Below are positions 19,301 to 27,205 of a stretch of DNA of 64,000 nt, in pieces. The stretch lies in assembly GCA_020849855.1 (NCBI GenBank), contig JADZFO010000011.1:16086-80085 (forward strand), in the 5' to 3' direction. The stretch comes from a bacterium (GTDB taxonomy: Bacteria; 4484-113; JAFGCY01). A model generated the notes under the pieces. It was not told the origin of the DNA. It saw only the letters and a list, made by a program, of their open reading frames with translations, and did no database searches. The stretch's first letter is position 1; every line of letters begins with the position of its first letter. Made by a program: the position numbers and the translations under genes.

Positions 19301-20376
19301 GCGGCCTGCCGCGCAGCTTCAAGGCGGAGAAGGCCGTGGCCGCCAGGCCGCAGGAGGCCCGCAGCTGGCTGGACTGGCTGGCCTTGCAGCTGGGCCCGCA
19401 GCTGCTGCAGTGCCTGGAAGAGGGCAGCGCGGAGCTGGCCGAGGCGCAGGCGCGAATCAGCCTGCAGCTAATGCTGCCGGGCGGAGCGGCGGCGGCGGAG
19501 CATGACGGAGGCGCGGCGCAGGAGCAGGACCCGCTGGCGGCCGCGCTGCTGCGCGACCAGGGCCGCGGGATGCTGAGGCTGCTGGAGGCGGCAGGAGCGC
19601 AGTCGGCCCAGCAGCGCCTGCCGGGCAAACTGAGCGTCAGCCACATCGCGCACCAGCCGCCTGCGCAGTCTGGCCCGGATGCCCCGGACAGCGAGTTTGT
19701 GCTGGAGGGCTTTGAGCAGCCAGCCATTGAGCTGCGCGATTACCAGCCCCCGCGGCTGCTGTCCAGCAGCGAAGCTGACACAGAAGAAGCTGTCCTTGCC
19801 GGGCCGGATCCGCGCGCTCTTGGTACGGCCACACACCGCCTGTTGCAGGAGCTGGACCCGGCGGCGCCGGGCTTTGCGCGCTATGCGGTGCGCGAAGAGC
19901 TGGCCGGGCTGCGCGATGCCCTGCTGCAGCGCGGGCTGCTGGATCCGCTGGCGGCCTCTGCTTTGAGGCTGGACCGCATCGCCGCGCTGGTCACGGAGCT
20001 GCAGCCGCGGGCCCGGGCGCTGCTGGCCGAGGGTGGCCAGGCCTGGCGCGAGCTGCCCATCGGCCTTTTGGTGCCCGAGGCCGAGCTGGCCCGCCTGCCG
20101 GCTTTCAGCGCGGGCCAGGCCGCAGACAGCGCATATGGCAGCGGCAGTGTGTATGTCCAGGGCACCATCGACCTGCTGCTGGCGGGTCGCACAGAAGCGC
20201 TGATAGTGGACTACAAGACCGACCGCGGCGCATCTGCAGAGACCCTGCTTGCGCGCTACAGCCAGCAGCTTGAGTGGTACGCGCGGGCTGTGCGGCTGCT
20301 TCTGCCCTCGCACAGTGTGCGCTGGGCGATATATGGCCTCGACCGCGCCGGCTTGGTGCTGCCGGATATAGCCTGA
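16360..20376 (+). CDS. addA: AddA, helicase-nuclease subunit A
   Basis: 1338 residues starting at the ATG that overlaps the addB stop. UvrD-type SF1 helicase motifs appear in order: AAAGSGKT (25-32), TFTNAAAAELRSRL, DEYQDTSPLQ, GDVKQSIYSFR, RENFRSR, LTVHQSKGLEFPIVLLP and LLYVALTRARERL. The C-terminal nuclease has GTIDLLLAG ... IVDYKTDRG, the PD-(D/E)XK core. A Glu/Pro-rich low-complexity insert sits between the helicase lobes, around LVPEPEPSPSEDALPE. It forms a heterodimer with AddB to resect DNA ends. The earlier in-frame open sequence from 16051 overlaps addB and is not part of the gene. Confidence 0.95.
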   Translation: MSGRRWTAAQLEAINARDCELAVSAAAGSGKTSVLVERVLRCALGQQLDAQGLARDSAALAIPLDRLLIATFTNAAAAELRSRLHEQLGRELQRRVEAGQPTRLLREQLALLPLASIGTLHGFCLELIRRYGHEQGLASSRVLSEHESRLLLHEQASRFLDEKLGSGQEELLRLGLDWGGQDGVGAEDLSRSSAGRGLRPLLLMVYELRRSLPDHEAWYSQHLGWADLDPQNCDPGHPLLAAQIEELRAWRDRWIASDAAFGLSLGSELPDAGFLQTIAARRLALQDLRLDLHWDKLGIHLDESLRKTRLDLPHKPALTEGYRRDIDKESPWYERIPQYNSAFAEEIKDWQEHFSRRPFAQVAADENHVRGQISLLWSLAADFEQRISAYKRERGWLDYSDMERGALELLSARDEAGRPLRDESGGLRPSSVALELRSRYLAVLVDEYQDTSPLQAALLELVCPELPLPDGSGSFRPRFVVGDVKQSIYSFRLAEPELFIRLQARLRSAEMAGQRLVLLRENFRSRRGVVAGINRLLGGLMSLELGGEDYAEAALIYSAGYEAFESEAQTAARQAEPALRISLVPEPEPSPSEDALPERESSMEEPATEEEGPGGGEDEDSPELQRSVYRAVARRLLELKAEADGGHLTVLDHAIGALRPAQWGDMVILLRSTRGRVETLREELERAGVPCLALGRSGFYERPEVLDALSLLKVLDNPLQDTALAALLRGPALGLSAQELLQVARPDIFAAQDEGADAGPLPTSREPLWLRLRYSAARHPDGGLRARLLLFIARLEHWRDLARDEPLNLLLHRLYREAGLLAAAAAQDRAQQRRANLEELLRLAGEFSSFERQGISRFLQFIESSRRAAGDTGEAVLGESGQQQVRILTVHQSKGLEFPIVLLPDLQRRFNQQDLGRDLLWHPRAGLGGRFYDYQARPPRRAVTLQLEQVRRAKRADLLSEELRLLYVALTRARERLELISGLPRSFKAEKAVAARPQEARSWLDWLALQLGPQLLQCLEEGSAELAEAQARISLQLMLPGGAAAAEHDGGAAQEQDPLAAALLRDQGRGMLRLLEAAGAQSAQQRLPGKLSVSHIAHQPPAQSGPDAPDSEFVLEGFEQPAIELRDYQPPRLLSSSEADTEEAVLAGPDPRALGTATHRLLQELDPAAPGFARYAVREELAGLRDALLQRGLLDPLAASALRLDRIAALVTELQPRARALLAEGGQAWRELPIGLLVPEAELARLPAFSAGQAADSAYGSGSVYVQGTIDLLLAGRTEALIVDYKTDRGASAETLLARYSQQLEWYARAVRLLLPSHSVRWAIYGLDRAGLVLPDIA

Positions 20377-20490
20377 GCCGGTGCTGGCTAAGCCCGCATC
20401 ATCCCTCCGCAAAGACAGAGGAAAGGGCGGGATTGCCTCCGACCTGATGGTTCAAGTTAGCTGCGGGCGGTGCCTCAGTAAGTTTGCAGT

Positions 20491-21255
20491 TCAATCAGGA
20501 TGCCGAACTGCATCTCCACCGTAGTAGGTGAAAACATCCCTGAAAAGCACCTCGTTAGCCTGCTCGCCATAGGCGGTGACTTGGATCGCACCGCTGAGGG
20601 GCATTCCCTCGCTTGGGGTACTCAACAGCAGTTCTCCGGACTCCAGGTTTCGAATCTCATCCTCTGTCAAGGCTCGGAAATCCAGCGCCAGTGGAGCCCA
20701 GGCTGAGCTTTCAAATGACGTGTAGTACTTGCCTGTCAGCGGGTCAATGCTGTAAAGGGCCTGACACAGTTGAGTTCGCGCGTCACTATTCTTGAATTGC
20801 TCCCAAGAACTGCCATCAGTAAACCTTGCACTAAGTAGATCGGCCCCATCTTTGGGCATTACGCCATGTGCGAAGTAGTACTGGCCAACATAGTGGGCAG
20901 TAGTTGGGAGCGAAGCAGTAGTCTGTCCGCATAGAACGGCACCCAGTCGCTTCAGGTCCTTTGGGCTCAGCTCCGACGAAACTACCTGCTTGCCTTCGCA
21001 TCTGCGGTACTCGTCCAGCAGCGAACGCGCGGAGTCAGGCATGGAGGCCTGAGACGAAGCCAGTGTGTGGATAGTGACTTGTTCCGCGAAATTGGCTTCC
21101 AAGTCTGAGCTGACCAAGGCCTGCCTTATCTTCGCTGCGGAATAAACGTACTGGCGGTCGTTGACCTGCTGAGCAGACTCGGAATTGACGCAGCCAGTCA
21201 GTGCTTGCAGCAACCCGAACAGTAGTGAGCAGGCAAGAAGAGAATCGCGAATCAT
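20491..21255 (-). CDS. Lipoprotein of the TGK-x-x-TSF family (island A, third gene)
   Basis: 254 residues. Lipoprotein signal with lipobox ALTGC (Cys22). The central motif YYFAHGVMPKDGADLL is followed by YSIDPLTGKYYTSFE and, near the end, QVTAYGEQANEVLF. The same three blocks occur in the proteins at 21838-22641 and 60363-61289, so these are paralogues. The Y-x3-HG-x-x-P-x-x-G-x-EL block faintly recalls type II pseudopilins, but there is no N-terminal prepilin signal. It lies 37 bp downstream of the cysteine-rich protein gene, in the order also seen in island B. Function unknown. A surface partner for the Cys-rich protein is inferred. Confidence 0.8.
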   Translation of the reverse strand: MIRDSLLACSLLFGLLQALTGCVNSESAQQVNDRQYVYSAAKIRQALVSSDLEANFAEQVTIHTLASSQASMPDSARSLLDEYRRCEGKQVVSSELSPKDLKRLGAVLCGQTTASLPTTAHYVGQYYFAHGVMPKDGADLLSARFTDGSSWEQFKNSDARTQLCQALYSIDPLTGKYYTSFESSAWAPLALDFRALTEDEIRNLESGELLLSTPSEGMPLSGAIQVTAYGEQANEVLFRDVFTYYGGDAVRHPD

Positions 21256-21292
21256 AGAAACCTCCCTGGGAAGTTGGATGCTGGCTGCCGCG

Positions 21293-21769
21293 TTAGCAGT
21301 CTTCGCACAAATAGAATACGTAGGCCTCTCCCCACTGACTCATACTGCAAGGCATATCTGCGCCAGCTGTGCATCGGCAGACGTCGCGAGTGAAACTGCG
21401 CCGCCTGATGTTTGATTTGATCAGGTTTCCGACCCCATCCCTTGCGTTCATCTCATCGCTGTGTGACTCTGTCTCGATTGTGATGTAACCCTCCTCCGTG
21501 TCGGTATGACAGAAGAGCGAGAAGCTACCGCAGCAGTCAAAATTTACTGTGTTTGTGACAGAGAAATGCTCGGTCGCTACGTTGTTGTAGCAGCACCAGT
21601 GCGGAATGTTCAGAGATTGATGCAGTAGCTCTGCGTCCTCTACCCAAGCATCGGTGATTGGTTCGTCGGGGACTTCAACGCAGTCAGCATCATGCCCACT
21701 GCTCGTCGCGGGTCCCAATACAAGCCCTGAACAGATGAGCAGAAGTACTAACTTAGAGCTCCTTAGCAT
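21293..21769 (-). CDS. Cysteine-rich exported protein (island A)
   Basis: 158 residues from the ATG at 21769, which has GGAG eight bases upstream; an ATG at 21781 is the alternative. Signal peptide MLRSSKLVLLLICSGLVLG, then a mature chain with 11 cysteines. These include two CC pairs (HWCCYNN, FDCCGS) and the C-terminal YLCEDC, so several disulfides are likely. It is homologous to the 158-residue protein at 61300-61776: WVEDAELLHQSLNIPHWCC here matches WDVGDIDLVHQQIPDPQWEC there. I know of no characterised family with this pattern. Codon and base composition differ from the surrounding genes. A toxin, adhesin or inhibitor is possible but unproven. Confidence 0.75.
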   Translation of the reverse strand: MLRSSKLVLLLICSGLVLGPATSSGHDADCVEVPDEPITDAWVEDAELLHQSLNIPHWCCYNNVATEHFSVTNTVNFDCCGSFSLFCHTDTEEGYITIETESHSDEMNARDGVGNLIKSNIRRRSFTRDVCRCTAGADMPCSMSQWGEAYVFYLCEDC

Positions 21770-21837
21770 AGCTGTCTCCATTATGAATCTCTTGTGGAGA
21801 TATAGGCAGTATATATATATATATGTATATTGGCAAC

Positions 21838-22641
21838 CTAAAATGAGGTGAAATCTCTGCCCGGACACCAATTGCCGTTTTCGCTAAGCGTCATCCAAAA
21901 ATGGCCAGAGAAGAGTACGGTCCTGACCTTGGCGCCATATACAGTGACATGAAAGCCCTGCTGAATCTTCTCGCTTCTCTTTGCTCCAACCTGAACAGGA
22001 GGTATAGAGCCACCCCTCGTCTTCCTGATGGAGCCAAACCCCCTGAGTGGCACAATTCTGATTCCATAAGGTTCACCGCCAGATTCGAAGGATGTAATCA
22101 GCTTGCCGGTCGCAGCGTTGATTCCACTTTTTACCAACGTCAGTTTGTCTTTGTCGATAGCCGTGTCGAAAGCTGCGTCACTGATAGTTAAGTGGCCCTC
22201 AGCTGTCGCCAAAATTCCTGAGCTAGCGACCACCAGCTCTTGTCCGTCCTGTGGCAGCCTGCCATGCTCTGCGTAGAAGGACATAGCCTTGTATATTGGG
22301 AGTGTCCCATGGAACGTCTGTCCATTCTGCCATGACAAGGACCTGACCAGTCTCAACTCCTGGGTACTCAGCGAGCTAACCTCTACACTGTTCAGCGCCA
22401 GGTTCCCCGGATAAATATGAGATTGTTGCTCAGGTATTGCAGTGCTGAAGTAGTCGGCGAGATCAAGGGCGGCAAGGCGGGTCCTAGTAGCTTGTGGTAT
22501 GTCTGTGAATTGCGCGACTTCGGGCTGCCATCCCCAGAGTGCCATGCTTTGAAAGTCGCATACCCACCATGCGAGGACAAGAACCGTGCCTGCGGCGCCA
22601 AATGCCACAAGTGCTCTTATGGCCTTGGTCCCCTTTGGCAT
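21838..22641 (-). CDS. Membrane-anchored protein of the TGK-x-x-TSF family (island A, first gene)
   Basis: 267 residues. An uncleaved N-terminal anchor is likely (VAFGAAGTVLVLAWWVC). The extracytoplasmic part has FYAEHGRLPQDGQELV, then SGINAATGKLITSFES and FHVTVYGAKVRTVLF. These are the three family blocks shared with 20491-21255 and 60363-61289. It lacks the lipobox of the other two, so the anchoring mode differs. The ATG is only nine bases after the pilT stop codon and has no strong ribosome-binding site, so it is probably read through from pilT transcription. An AT-rich stretch of about 70 bp separates it from the cysteine-rich gene. Function unknown. Confidence 0.75.
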   Translation of the reverse strand: MPKGTKAIRALVAFGAAGTVLVLAWWVCDFQSMALWGWQPEVAQFTDIPQATRTRLAALDLADYFSTAIPEQQSHIYPGNLALNSVEVSSLSTQELRLVRSLSWQNGQTFHGTLPIYKAMSFYAEHGRLPQDGQELVVASSGILATAEGHLTISDAAFDTAIDKDKLTLVKSGINAATGKLITSFESGGEPYGIRIVPLRGFGSIRKTRGGSIPPVQVGAKRSEKIQQGFHVTVYGAKVRTVLFSGHFWMTLSENGNWCPGRDFTSF

Positions 22642-22650
22642 GCAGCAGTC

Positions 22651-23805
22651 CTAAATCCCGCCGACCGGCCCGGTCTGGGCGCGGGTGCGTGCGAACTGGT
22701 CGACGCGGTTGAGCACTTTGTCGGAGAAGTCGGTTTCCTTCTGCTCCAGCAGCTTGAAGTCGTGCGGGCTGGTGGCGGCGTTGAGGGCGGTTTCGTAGGT
22801 GATCTTGCCCTTCTGGTAAAGCTTGAGCAGGTAGCGGTCGAAGGTGATCATGCCTTCGCTCTCGCCTTCCTCCATCGCCATCTTGATCATCTCGGTCTTC
22901 TCGGGGTCCTCGATGAACTCCTTGATACGGCCGGTGGACTTCATGATCTCCATCGCCGGGATACGGCCGCCGCCGACCATCGGCAGCAGGCGCATCGAGA
23001 CGATGGCCTTGATCGTTTCAGAAAGCATGATGCGGGCCTGCTGCTGCAGGCTTTCGGGGTAGAAGTCGACGATACGGTTGATCGTACGCACGACGTCCAG
23101 GGTGTGCAGGGTGGAAAGCACCAGGTGGCCGGTGAGGGCGGCCTGGAAGGTGGCGTTGACCGTCTCGCGGTCGCGCATCTCACCCACCAGCATGATATCC
23201 GGGTCCTCTCGCATCGCGCCGCGGACGGCGTTGGCGAAGGAGTTGGTGTCCACGCCAAGCTCGCGCTGGTTGATGATCGCTTCCTTGTCGTAGAGGACGT
23301 ACTCGATGGGGTCCTCGATGGTCAGGATGTGCACCGGGCGGCGGTTATTCACATAGTCGATCATCGAGGCCAGGGTGGTCGACTTACCGGAACCGGTGGT
23401 TCCGGTGATGATGATGATGCCGCGGTGCTCGAGGGCCAGCTCCTCCATGATGATCGGGAGGTTCAGCTCCTCGAAGCTGGGGATGCGGTCGTTGACCAGA
23501 CGGATCGCGCTGGCCAGGCTGCCCTTCTGGCGGAAGATGTTGACGCGGAAGCGGCCGCGCTTGCCATCCTTCGTCAGAACATAGGAGAAGTCGATCTCGT
23601 TCTCTTCCTCAAGACGGTACTCGCGCTTGGGAGTCAGGAGCTGCTTGCACAGGCGCTCCATGTCCTCCTCGTTGAGCAGGTCGTATTCGCTGGGCATCAG
23701 GTCGCCATCGATGCGGTAGAAGGGCGGACGGTCGACACCAAGGTGGGTGTCAGAGGCGCCTTTCTTCATCATGGTGAAGAGGATGTCGTCAATGTGAATC
23801 GCCAT
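22651..23805 (-). CDS. pilT: PilT, type IV pilus retraction ATPase
   Basis: 384 residues. Hexameric secretion-type ATPase with Walker A TGTTGSGKST (about 134-143), an Asp-box region EDPIEYVL, Walker B GEMRDRETV and the His-box LSTLHTLDVVRTINRI. Length and order match PilT, which disassembles pili and powers twitching and DNA uptake. AddAB and DprA elsewhere in the window would fit DNA uptake and recombination, although those genes are common in any case. The start ATG follows AAGGAAACGAC. The C-terminal segment ends RTRAQTGPVGGI. No pilB, pilC or pilin genes are nearby. Confidence 0.95.
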   Translation of the reverse strand: MAIHIDDILFTMMKKGASDTHLGVDRPPFYRIDGDLMPSEYDLLNEEDMERLCKQLLTPKREYRLEEENEIDFSYVLTKDGKRGRFRVNIFRQKGSLASAIRLVNDRIPSFEELNLPIIMEELALEHRGIIIITGTTGSGKSTTLASMIDYVNNRRPVHILTIEDPIEYVLYDKEAIINQRELGVDTNSFANAVRGAMREDPDIMLVGEMRDRETVNATFQAALTGHLVLSTLHTLDVVRTINRIVDFYPESLQQQARIMLSETIKAIVSMRLLPMVGGGRIPAMEIMKSTGRIKEFIEDPEKTEMIKMAMEEGESEGMITFDRYLLKLYQKGKITYETALNAATSPHDFKLLEQKETDFSDKVLNRVDQFARTRAQTGPVGGI

Positions 23806-23931
23806 GTCGTTTCCTTGAGTGAAGCTGCCAGGCCGCAGCAGAGCGCGAGCGCTGCCCCGGCGCGTAGTACAGCCTGATTATAACAGGATCGGGCCGGCTT
23901 GGAAGAGGGCCGGTCCATCCCGGGCGCTGGC

Positions 23932-24330
23932 TCAGGGCTGGGCCGGTGCGGCAGAGCGCTGCAGCGTGAAGCTGCGCGTGTCGCGGTAGGGCGAGCCGTC
24001 CGCCACTGTTACATTTCCCACAAACTGCGCCGCCTCCGCCCCGGCGGGCAGGCGGATGCGAACCGTGGACTGGCGCTGGCTGGTCTCCTCAGAGACCAGA
24101 ACCCGCTCAAACTCCGGCGGGAAGGCCCAGGTGACCAGGAAGGGCGGACCGCCGGTTTCCCAGACCGCGCTAAGCGTCACTTCGCTGCCACCGGGGGCGG
24201 GGGCGGGCACGCTGACGCTGTTAATGTGGACGCGGAAGGTGGGCAGCGGGTGCAGGTCAGAGTTCTTGGGGCCGCAGGATGCGAGAGCCATACAAACGGC
24301 AATCAGGACCAGGGACACGATCAGGCGCAT
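23932..24330 (-). CDS. Small lipoprotein with Ig-like fold
   Basis: 132 residues. Signal MRLIVSLVLIAVCMALASC with lipobox ALASC; the mature part is about 110 residues of predicted beta structure (VTLSAVWETGGPPFLVTW, FVGNVTVADGS) resembling a single PKD/Ig domain. A ribosome-binding site (GAGGTGAACT) precedes the ATG, and a CATAAT -10 box lies about 25 bases before it. It is one of three genes in the same direction after the DegT aminotransferase. Function unknown. Confidence 0.75.
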   Translation of the reverse strand: MRLIVSLVLIAVCMALASCGPKNSDLHPLPTFRVHINSVSVPAPAPGGSEVTLSAVWETGGPPFLVTWAFPPEFERVLVSEETSQRQSTVRIRLPAGAEAAQFVGNVTVADGSPYRDTRSFTLQRSAAPAQP

Positions 24331-24395
24331 AGTTCACCTCAGCCGGAAGTGCCTAGATTATGCCGCAGCCTGACCGGGCTGTCACAGCGTGATTC

Positions 24396-24947
24396 TCAGT
24401 CAGCATCCGGCGCAAGCAGATAAGCCTGCCAGGGGCCGGCGTGACCCGGGCCGCTGCTGAGCAGCAATGCAAGCTGCAGCTCGCCTGCGCGGAGCTGCGC
24501 GGAGCTTGCGGCAGGCAGTCCGCTGGCCGTCACGCACTCGCTGCCCAGCCAGCGCCAGCTTTCAAGCGGGTGCACGGGTAGGCCTTCCCGGGCCACCGAT
24601 TCCAGGCCCGGCGCAAGGGCCTGGACCCGCAGCTCAAAGCTGGCGCCGTCAAGCTGCAATCCGCCTGCGGCCAGCGCGGCAGTCGGGATGTAGTAGCTCT
24701 CCCGGCGCGAGAGCGGCAGGCGCGGGCCGGAGCTTTGGGCGAGCAGCAGCAGGGCCGCCGGCCGGCCCAGGATGCTGGGCACACCGGCGCGCAGGCTGAA
24801 GCCCTCGGGCTGCTCCACCAGGTCCACGAAGGCAATCTCAGGTGCAGGCCTGCAGGCGCTGAGCAGGCAGCAGACGCAAAGCAGCGCGCAGGCTGCAAGG
24901 CCGCGCCCGCGAAAAGTGCTGCTTTGCCAGTGCTGAATACAGCTCAT
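24396..24947 (-). CDS. Small lipoprotein, function unknown
   Basis: 183 residues. N-terminal segment GLAACALLCVCCLLSAC ends in a lipobox (LLSAC). The mature chain is rich in Leu, Ala, Gly and Ser and looks all-beta, without motifs I recognise. It starts about 34 bp after the DegT aminotransferase gene on the same strand, so a shared transcript is possible. The start has no clear ribosome-binding site. Confidence 0.65.
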   Translation of the reverse strand: MSCIQHWQSSTFRGRGLAACALLCVCCLLSACRPAPEIAFVDLVEQPEGFSLRAGVPSILGRPAALLLLAQSSGPRLPLSRRESYYIPTAALAAGGLQLDGASFELRVQALAPGLESVAREGLPVHPLESWRWLGSECVTASGLPAASSAQLRAGELQLALLLSSGPGHAGPWQAYLLAPDAD

Positions 24948-24981
24948 TGCTGATCTCTGTCAGCAGATGATTGCACAGTAC

Positions 24982-26304
24982 CTAGAGCTCGACCACCGCC
25001 TCGCGGATTTTCGCTATGACGTAGTCCTGCTCGGCGCGGGTGATGCCGGGGTGGATCGGCAGGCTCAGCACCTCGGCAGCCGCGCGCTCGGTGACCGGGA
25101 AGTCGCCGGGGCGGTGGCCATAGATGCTGTAGACATTCTGCAGGTGCAGGGGCACTGGGTAGTAAATCATCGCCACCACGCCGGAAGCACGCAGGTGCGC
25201 CATCACCGCGTCGCGGCGGGCCGGATTGGGCAGGCTCTTGCCGTGCGTGGGCGGTACCTCGCCCTCCGGATAGCGCCCGGAGCGGTAGGCCGCGCCGTCC
25301 TCGCTGTGTGCCTTAGCGCTGCAGCGGTGGGCGCCGGCCTTGATTCCGGCGGGGCTGTTGGCCGCGCCCCAGCCCTGGGGCGCCTGCCACTCGACCCAGC
25401 CTTCAGAAGAAACGCGGATCGTGTACTGGTGGTAGACGTGGGTGCAGCCTTCGGCCACCTTCGGGGTGGTGATGCCCGGGACGCCATCGAGATGTGCGTT
25501 GTAGTAGGCCGCAGCCTCGGCCCGCAGGCCGTTCCACTCATCCAGCTTGTCCAGCTTGACGTTCAGCACCGCGGCCTGGAACTCGTCCAAGCGGCTGTTC
25601 AGGCCGTCGCTGAGGTGGTAGTAGCGCTCATGCTGGCCATGGTTGCGCAGCAGGGTGGCCGGCTCCAGCAGGCGCTCGCGGTTCATCAGCAGCATGCCGC
25701 CGTCGCCGCAGGCGCCAAGGTTCTTCGTGGGATAGAAGCTCAGGGCGGCAGCAGCGGAAAGGCCGCCGACCTTGCGGCCCTTGTAGGTGGCCCCGATGGC
25801 CTGGGCCATGTCTTCCAGCACACTGATGCCAAGGTCGTCGGTGATCGGCAGGATCTCGTCCATGTCCGCCGGGTGGCCATACAGGTGCACAGGGATCAGC
25901 GCCTTGGTGTTCGGCGTCACGGCCGATTCGATCCGCGCCGGGTCGATGTTGAAGGTCTCGGGCTCGATGTCCACGAAGACCGGGCGTGCGCCCAGCCAGC
26001 GGGCGGCTTCCGAGGTGGCGATAAAGGTGAAGGGCGGGGTGATGACCTCATCCCCGCAGCCCACGCCCAGCGCGGCCAGGCCGATGATCAGCGCATCAGT
26101 GCCGCTGTTCAGCGCCAGGGCGCTCTTGGCGCCGCAGTAGGCGGCCAGGCGCTGCTCCAGCTCCTTGCCTTCCTTGCCCAGGATATAGCCGCCGCTGTCC
26201 AGCACGGCCAGCAGGCGCTGGGCCATCGCATCGCGGATCGGCGCGTGCTGTTCGGGCAGGCGCAGCGGGGGGACGTTCATCGAAGGGCTAGGTGTATCGC
26301 TCAT
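24982..26304 (-). CDS. DegT/DnrJ/EryC1/StrS-type sugar aminotransferase
   Basis: 440 residues from the ATG at 26304. PLP-dependent fold-type I enzyme: GGYILGKEGKELE, NSGTDALIIGLAALG, DEVITPPFTFIATSEA, EDMAQAIGATYKGRKVG, and the Schiff-base lysine in SFYPTKNLGACGDGG (Lys194). Members transfer amino groups to nucleotide-linked keto-sugars for surface polysaccharides. Relative to the family (about 370 residues) there is an insert of roughly 65 residues at 299-365 (EGWVEWQAPQGW ... KSLPNPARRDAV). It falls between the YHQYTIRV strand and LRASGVVAMIYYPVPLH, close to the active-site entrance. A CATAAT -10 box nine bases upstream suggests a leaderless mRNA. No other sugar-pathway genes are nearby. 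Confidence 0.93.
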   Translation of the reverse strand: MSDTPSPSMNVPPLRLPEQHAPIRDAMAQRLLAVLDSGGYILGKEGKELEQRLAAYCGAKSALALNSGTDALIIGLAALGVGCGDEVITPPFTFIATSEAARWLGARPVFVDIEPETFNIDPARIESAVTPNTKALIPVHLYGHPADMDEILPITDDLGISVLEDMAQAIGATYKGRKVGGLSAAAALSFYPTKNLGACGDGGMLLMNRERLLEPATLLRNHGQHERYYHLSDGLNSRLDEFQAAVLNVKLDKLDEWNGLRAEAAAYYNAHLDGVPGITTPKVAEGCTHVYHQYTIRVSSEGWVEWQAPQGWGAANSPAGIKAGAHRCSAKAHSEDGAAYRSGRYPEGEVPPTHGKSLPNPARRDAVMAHLRASGVVAMIYYPVPLHLQNVYSIYGHRPGDFPVTERAAAEVLSLPIHPGITRAEQDYVIAKIREAVVEL

Positions 26305-26461
26305 GGCGCGGGGATTATGGCAGATGCAGCGCCCGCCGGGAGCACTGCTGCGCTGAAATCGAGGACGCTTTTGGGGCGGGCGCGGGGCGGCCCGGGACAT
26401 GCTAGGATTCTGCCCTTCCAGTCAAGGAACTGGTGGCAGCTTCTGCGGGGAGGCAGACTAA

Positions 26462-27205
26462 ATGGACAGCAATGCGGGCGCCCTGAGCAGCCTTGAAATC
26501 TATGACGACTTCAGCATCACCACCCCTGATGGTGAACCGACGCCGGGCAAGTGGGTCATCGGCCAGATGGTCATTGACGGCCAGGTGATCTGGACCTGGC
26601 GCGACAAGGATCTGCAGGTCAAAACTGGCGGCGGATACTGCGAGCTGAACATCCCGGTCTTCAGCGCGGAGCATCACGAGGTAGGGATCTTCGACAACCC
26701 CAAGGTGCTGTTCTGTTCCAGCAAGGTCTGGGAGCACGGCGGCCGGCCGATCCGCTTCGAGAGCCGGATGAGCTGCGAGTTCAACGGCGATCTGTCGGAT
26801 TATCGCGACGGCTTCGCCGGCTTCCATGTGCTGGACTTCCATTCCGGCACGGTGATGGACGTAGTGGGCAATGGCAACCGGCTCTGGGCCATTGTCGAGC
26901 GCCTGCCGATCCCCGGCCTCGACAGCCCGGTGGAGCCCTTTATCGAGTTCCATGACCTGGGCGTGCAGTCCGCGCCGGGGATGGAGCACGAGGTGGCAGT
27001 GGAGTTTGACCCGCAAAGCCGCATGGCGCGCTGGATTGTCGACGGCAAGGTGGGCTATGAGCGCGAGATCCTGATGAACCCGCAGAGCTTCTTCCTGGCC
27101 TTCGGCCTGCTGACCCTGCACGAGCAGGTGGATGGCAAGAGCGTGTCCAATAAAGGCCAGGGTGGCCGCGGCAAATGGGGCGCCTTCAAGGTGACGCAGG
27201 GCTAG
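26462..27205 (+). CDS. Beta-jelly-roll protein, possibly DUF6081-like
   Basis: 247 residues without a signal peptide. YDDFSITTPDGEPTPGKWV, then alternating strands and GFAGFHVLDFHSGTVMDVV look like a concanavalin-type beta sandwich. I associate the pattern with the actinobacterial DUF6081 family, but only by memory of its outline. An extended -10 (TGCTAGGAT, about 26400) and a GGGAGG ribosome-binding site precede the ATG. Its TAG stop shares CTAG with the stop of the convergent gene at 27202. Function unknown. Confidence 0.65.
   Translation: MDSNAGALSSLEIYDDFSITTPDGEPTPGKWVIGQMVIDGQVIWTWRDKDLQVKTGGGYCELNIPVFSAEHHEVGIFDNPKVLFCSSKVWEHGGRPIRFESRMSCEFNGDLSDYRDGFAGFHVLDFHSGTVMDVVGNGNRLWAIVERLPIPGLDSPVEPFIEFHDLGVQSAPGMEHEVAVEFDPQSRMARWIVDGKVGYEREILMNPQSFFLAFGLLTLHEQVDGKSVSNKGQGGRGKWGAFKVTQG

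Larger units (their letters stand above)
20470..22650. mobile_element. AT-richer genomic island A (three exported proteins)
   Basis: From about 20470 to 22650 base composition falls well below the flanking addA and pilT genes, with runs such as TATATATATATATATGTATA near 21810. Three minus-strand genes lie inside, all for exported or membrane-anchored proteins, and two families among them recur in island B. The right border coincides with the pilT stop codon. I see no integrase, transposase or flanking repeat, so transfer is inferred from composition and content only. Confidence 0.5.

Noticed and set aside
20377-20470. Search for a duplicated pilT 3' end as the left flank of island A
   Set aside because: No similarity to the pilT end was seen here, so island A cannot be claimed to follow the island B insertion pattern.
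22417-23877. 486-codon plus-strand frame across pilT
   Set aside because: It overlaps pilT, whose motifs are unambiguous, and its His/Val/Asp-rich translation has no recognisable domain.
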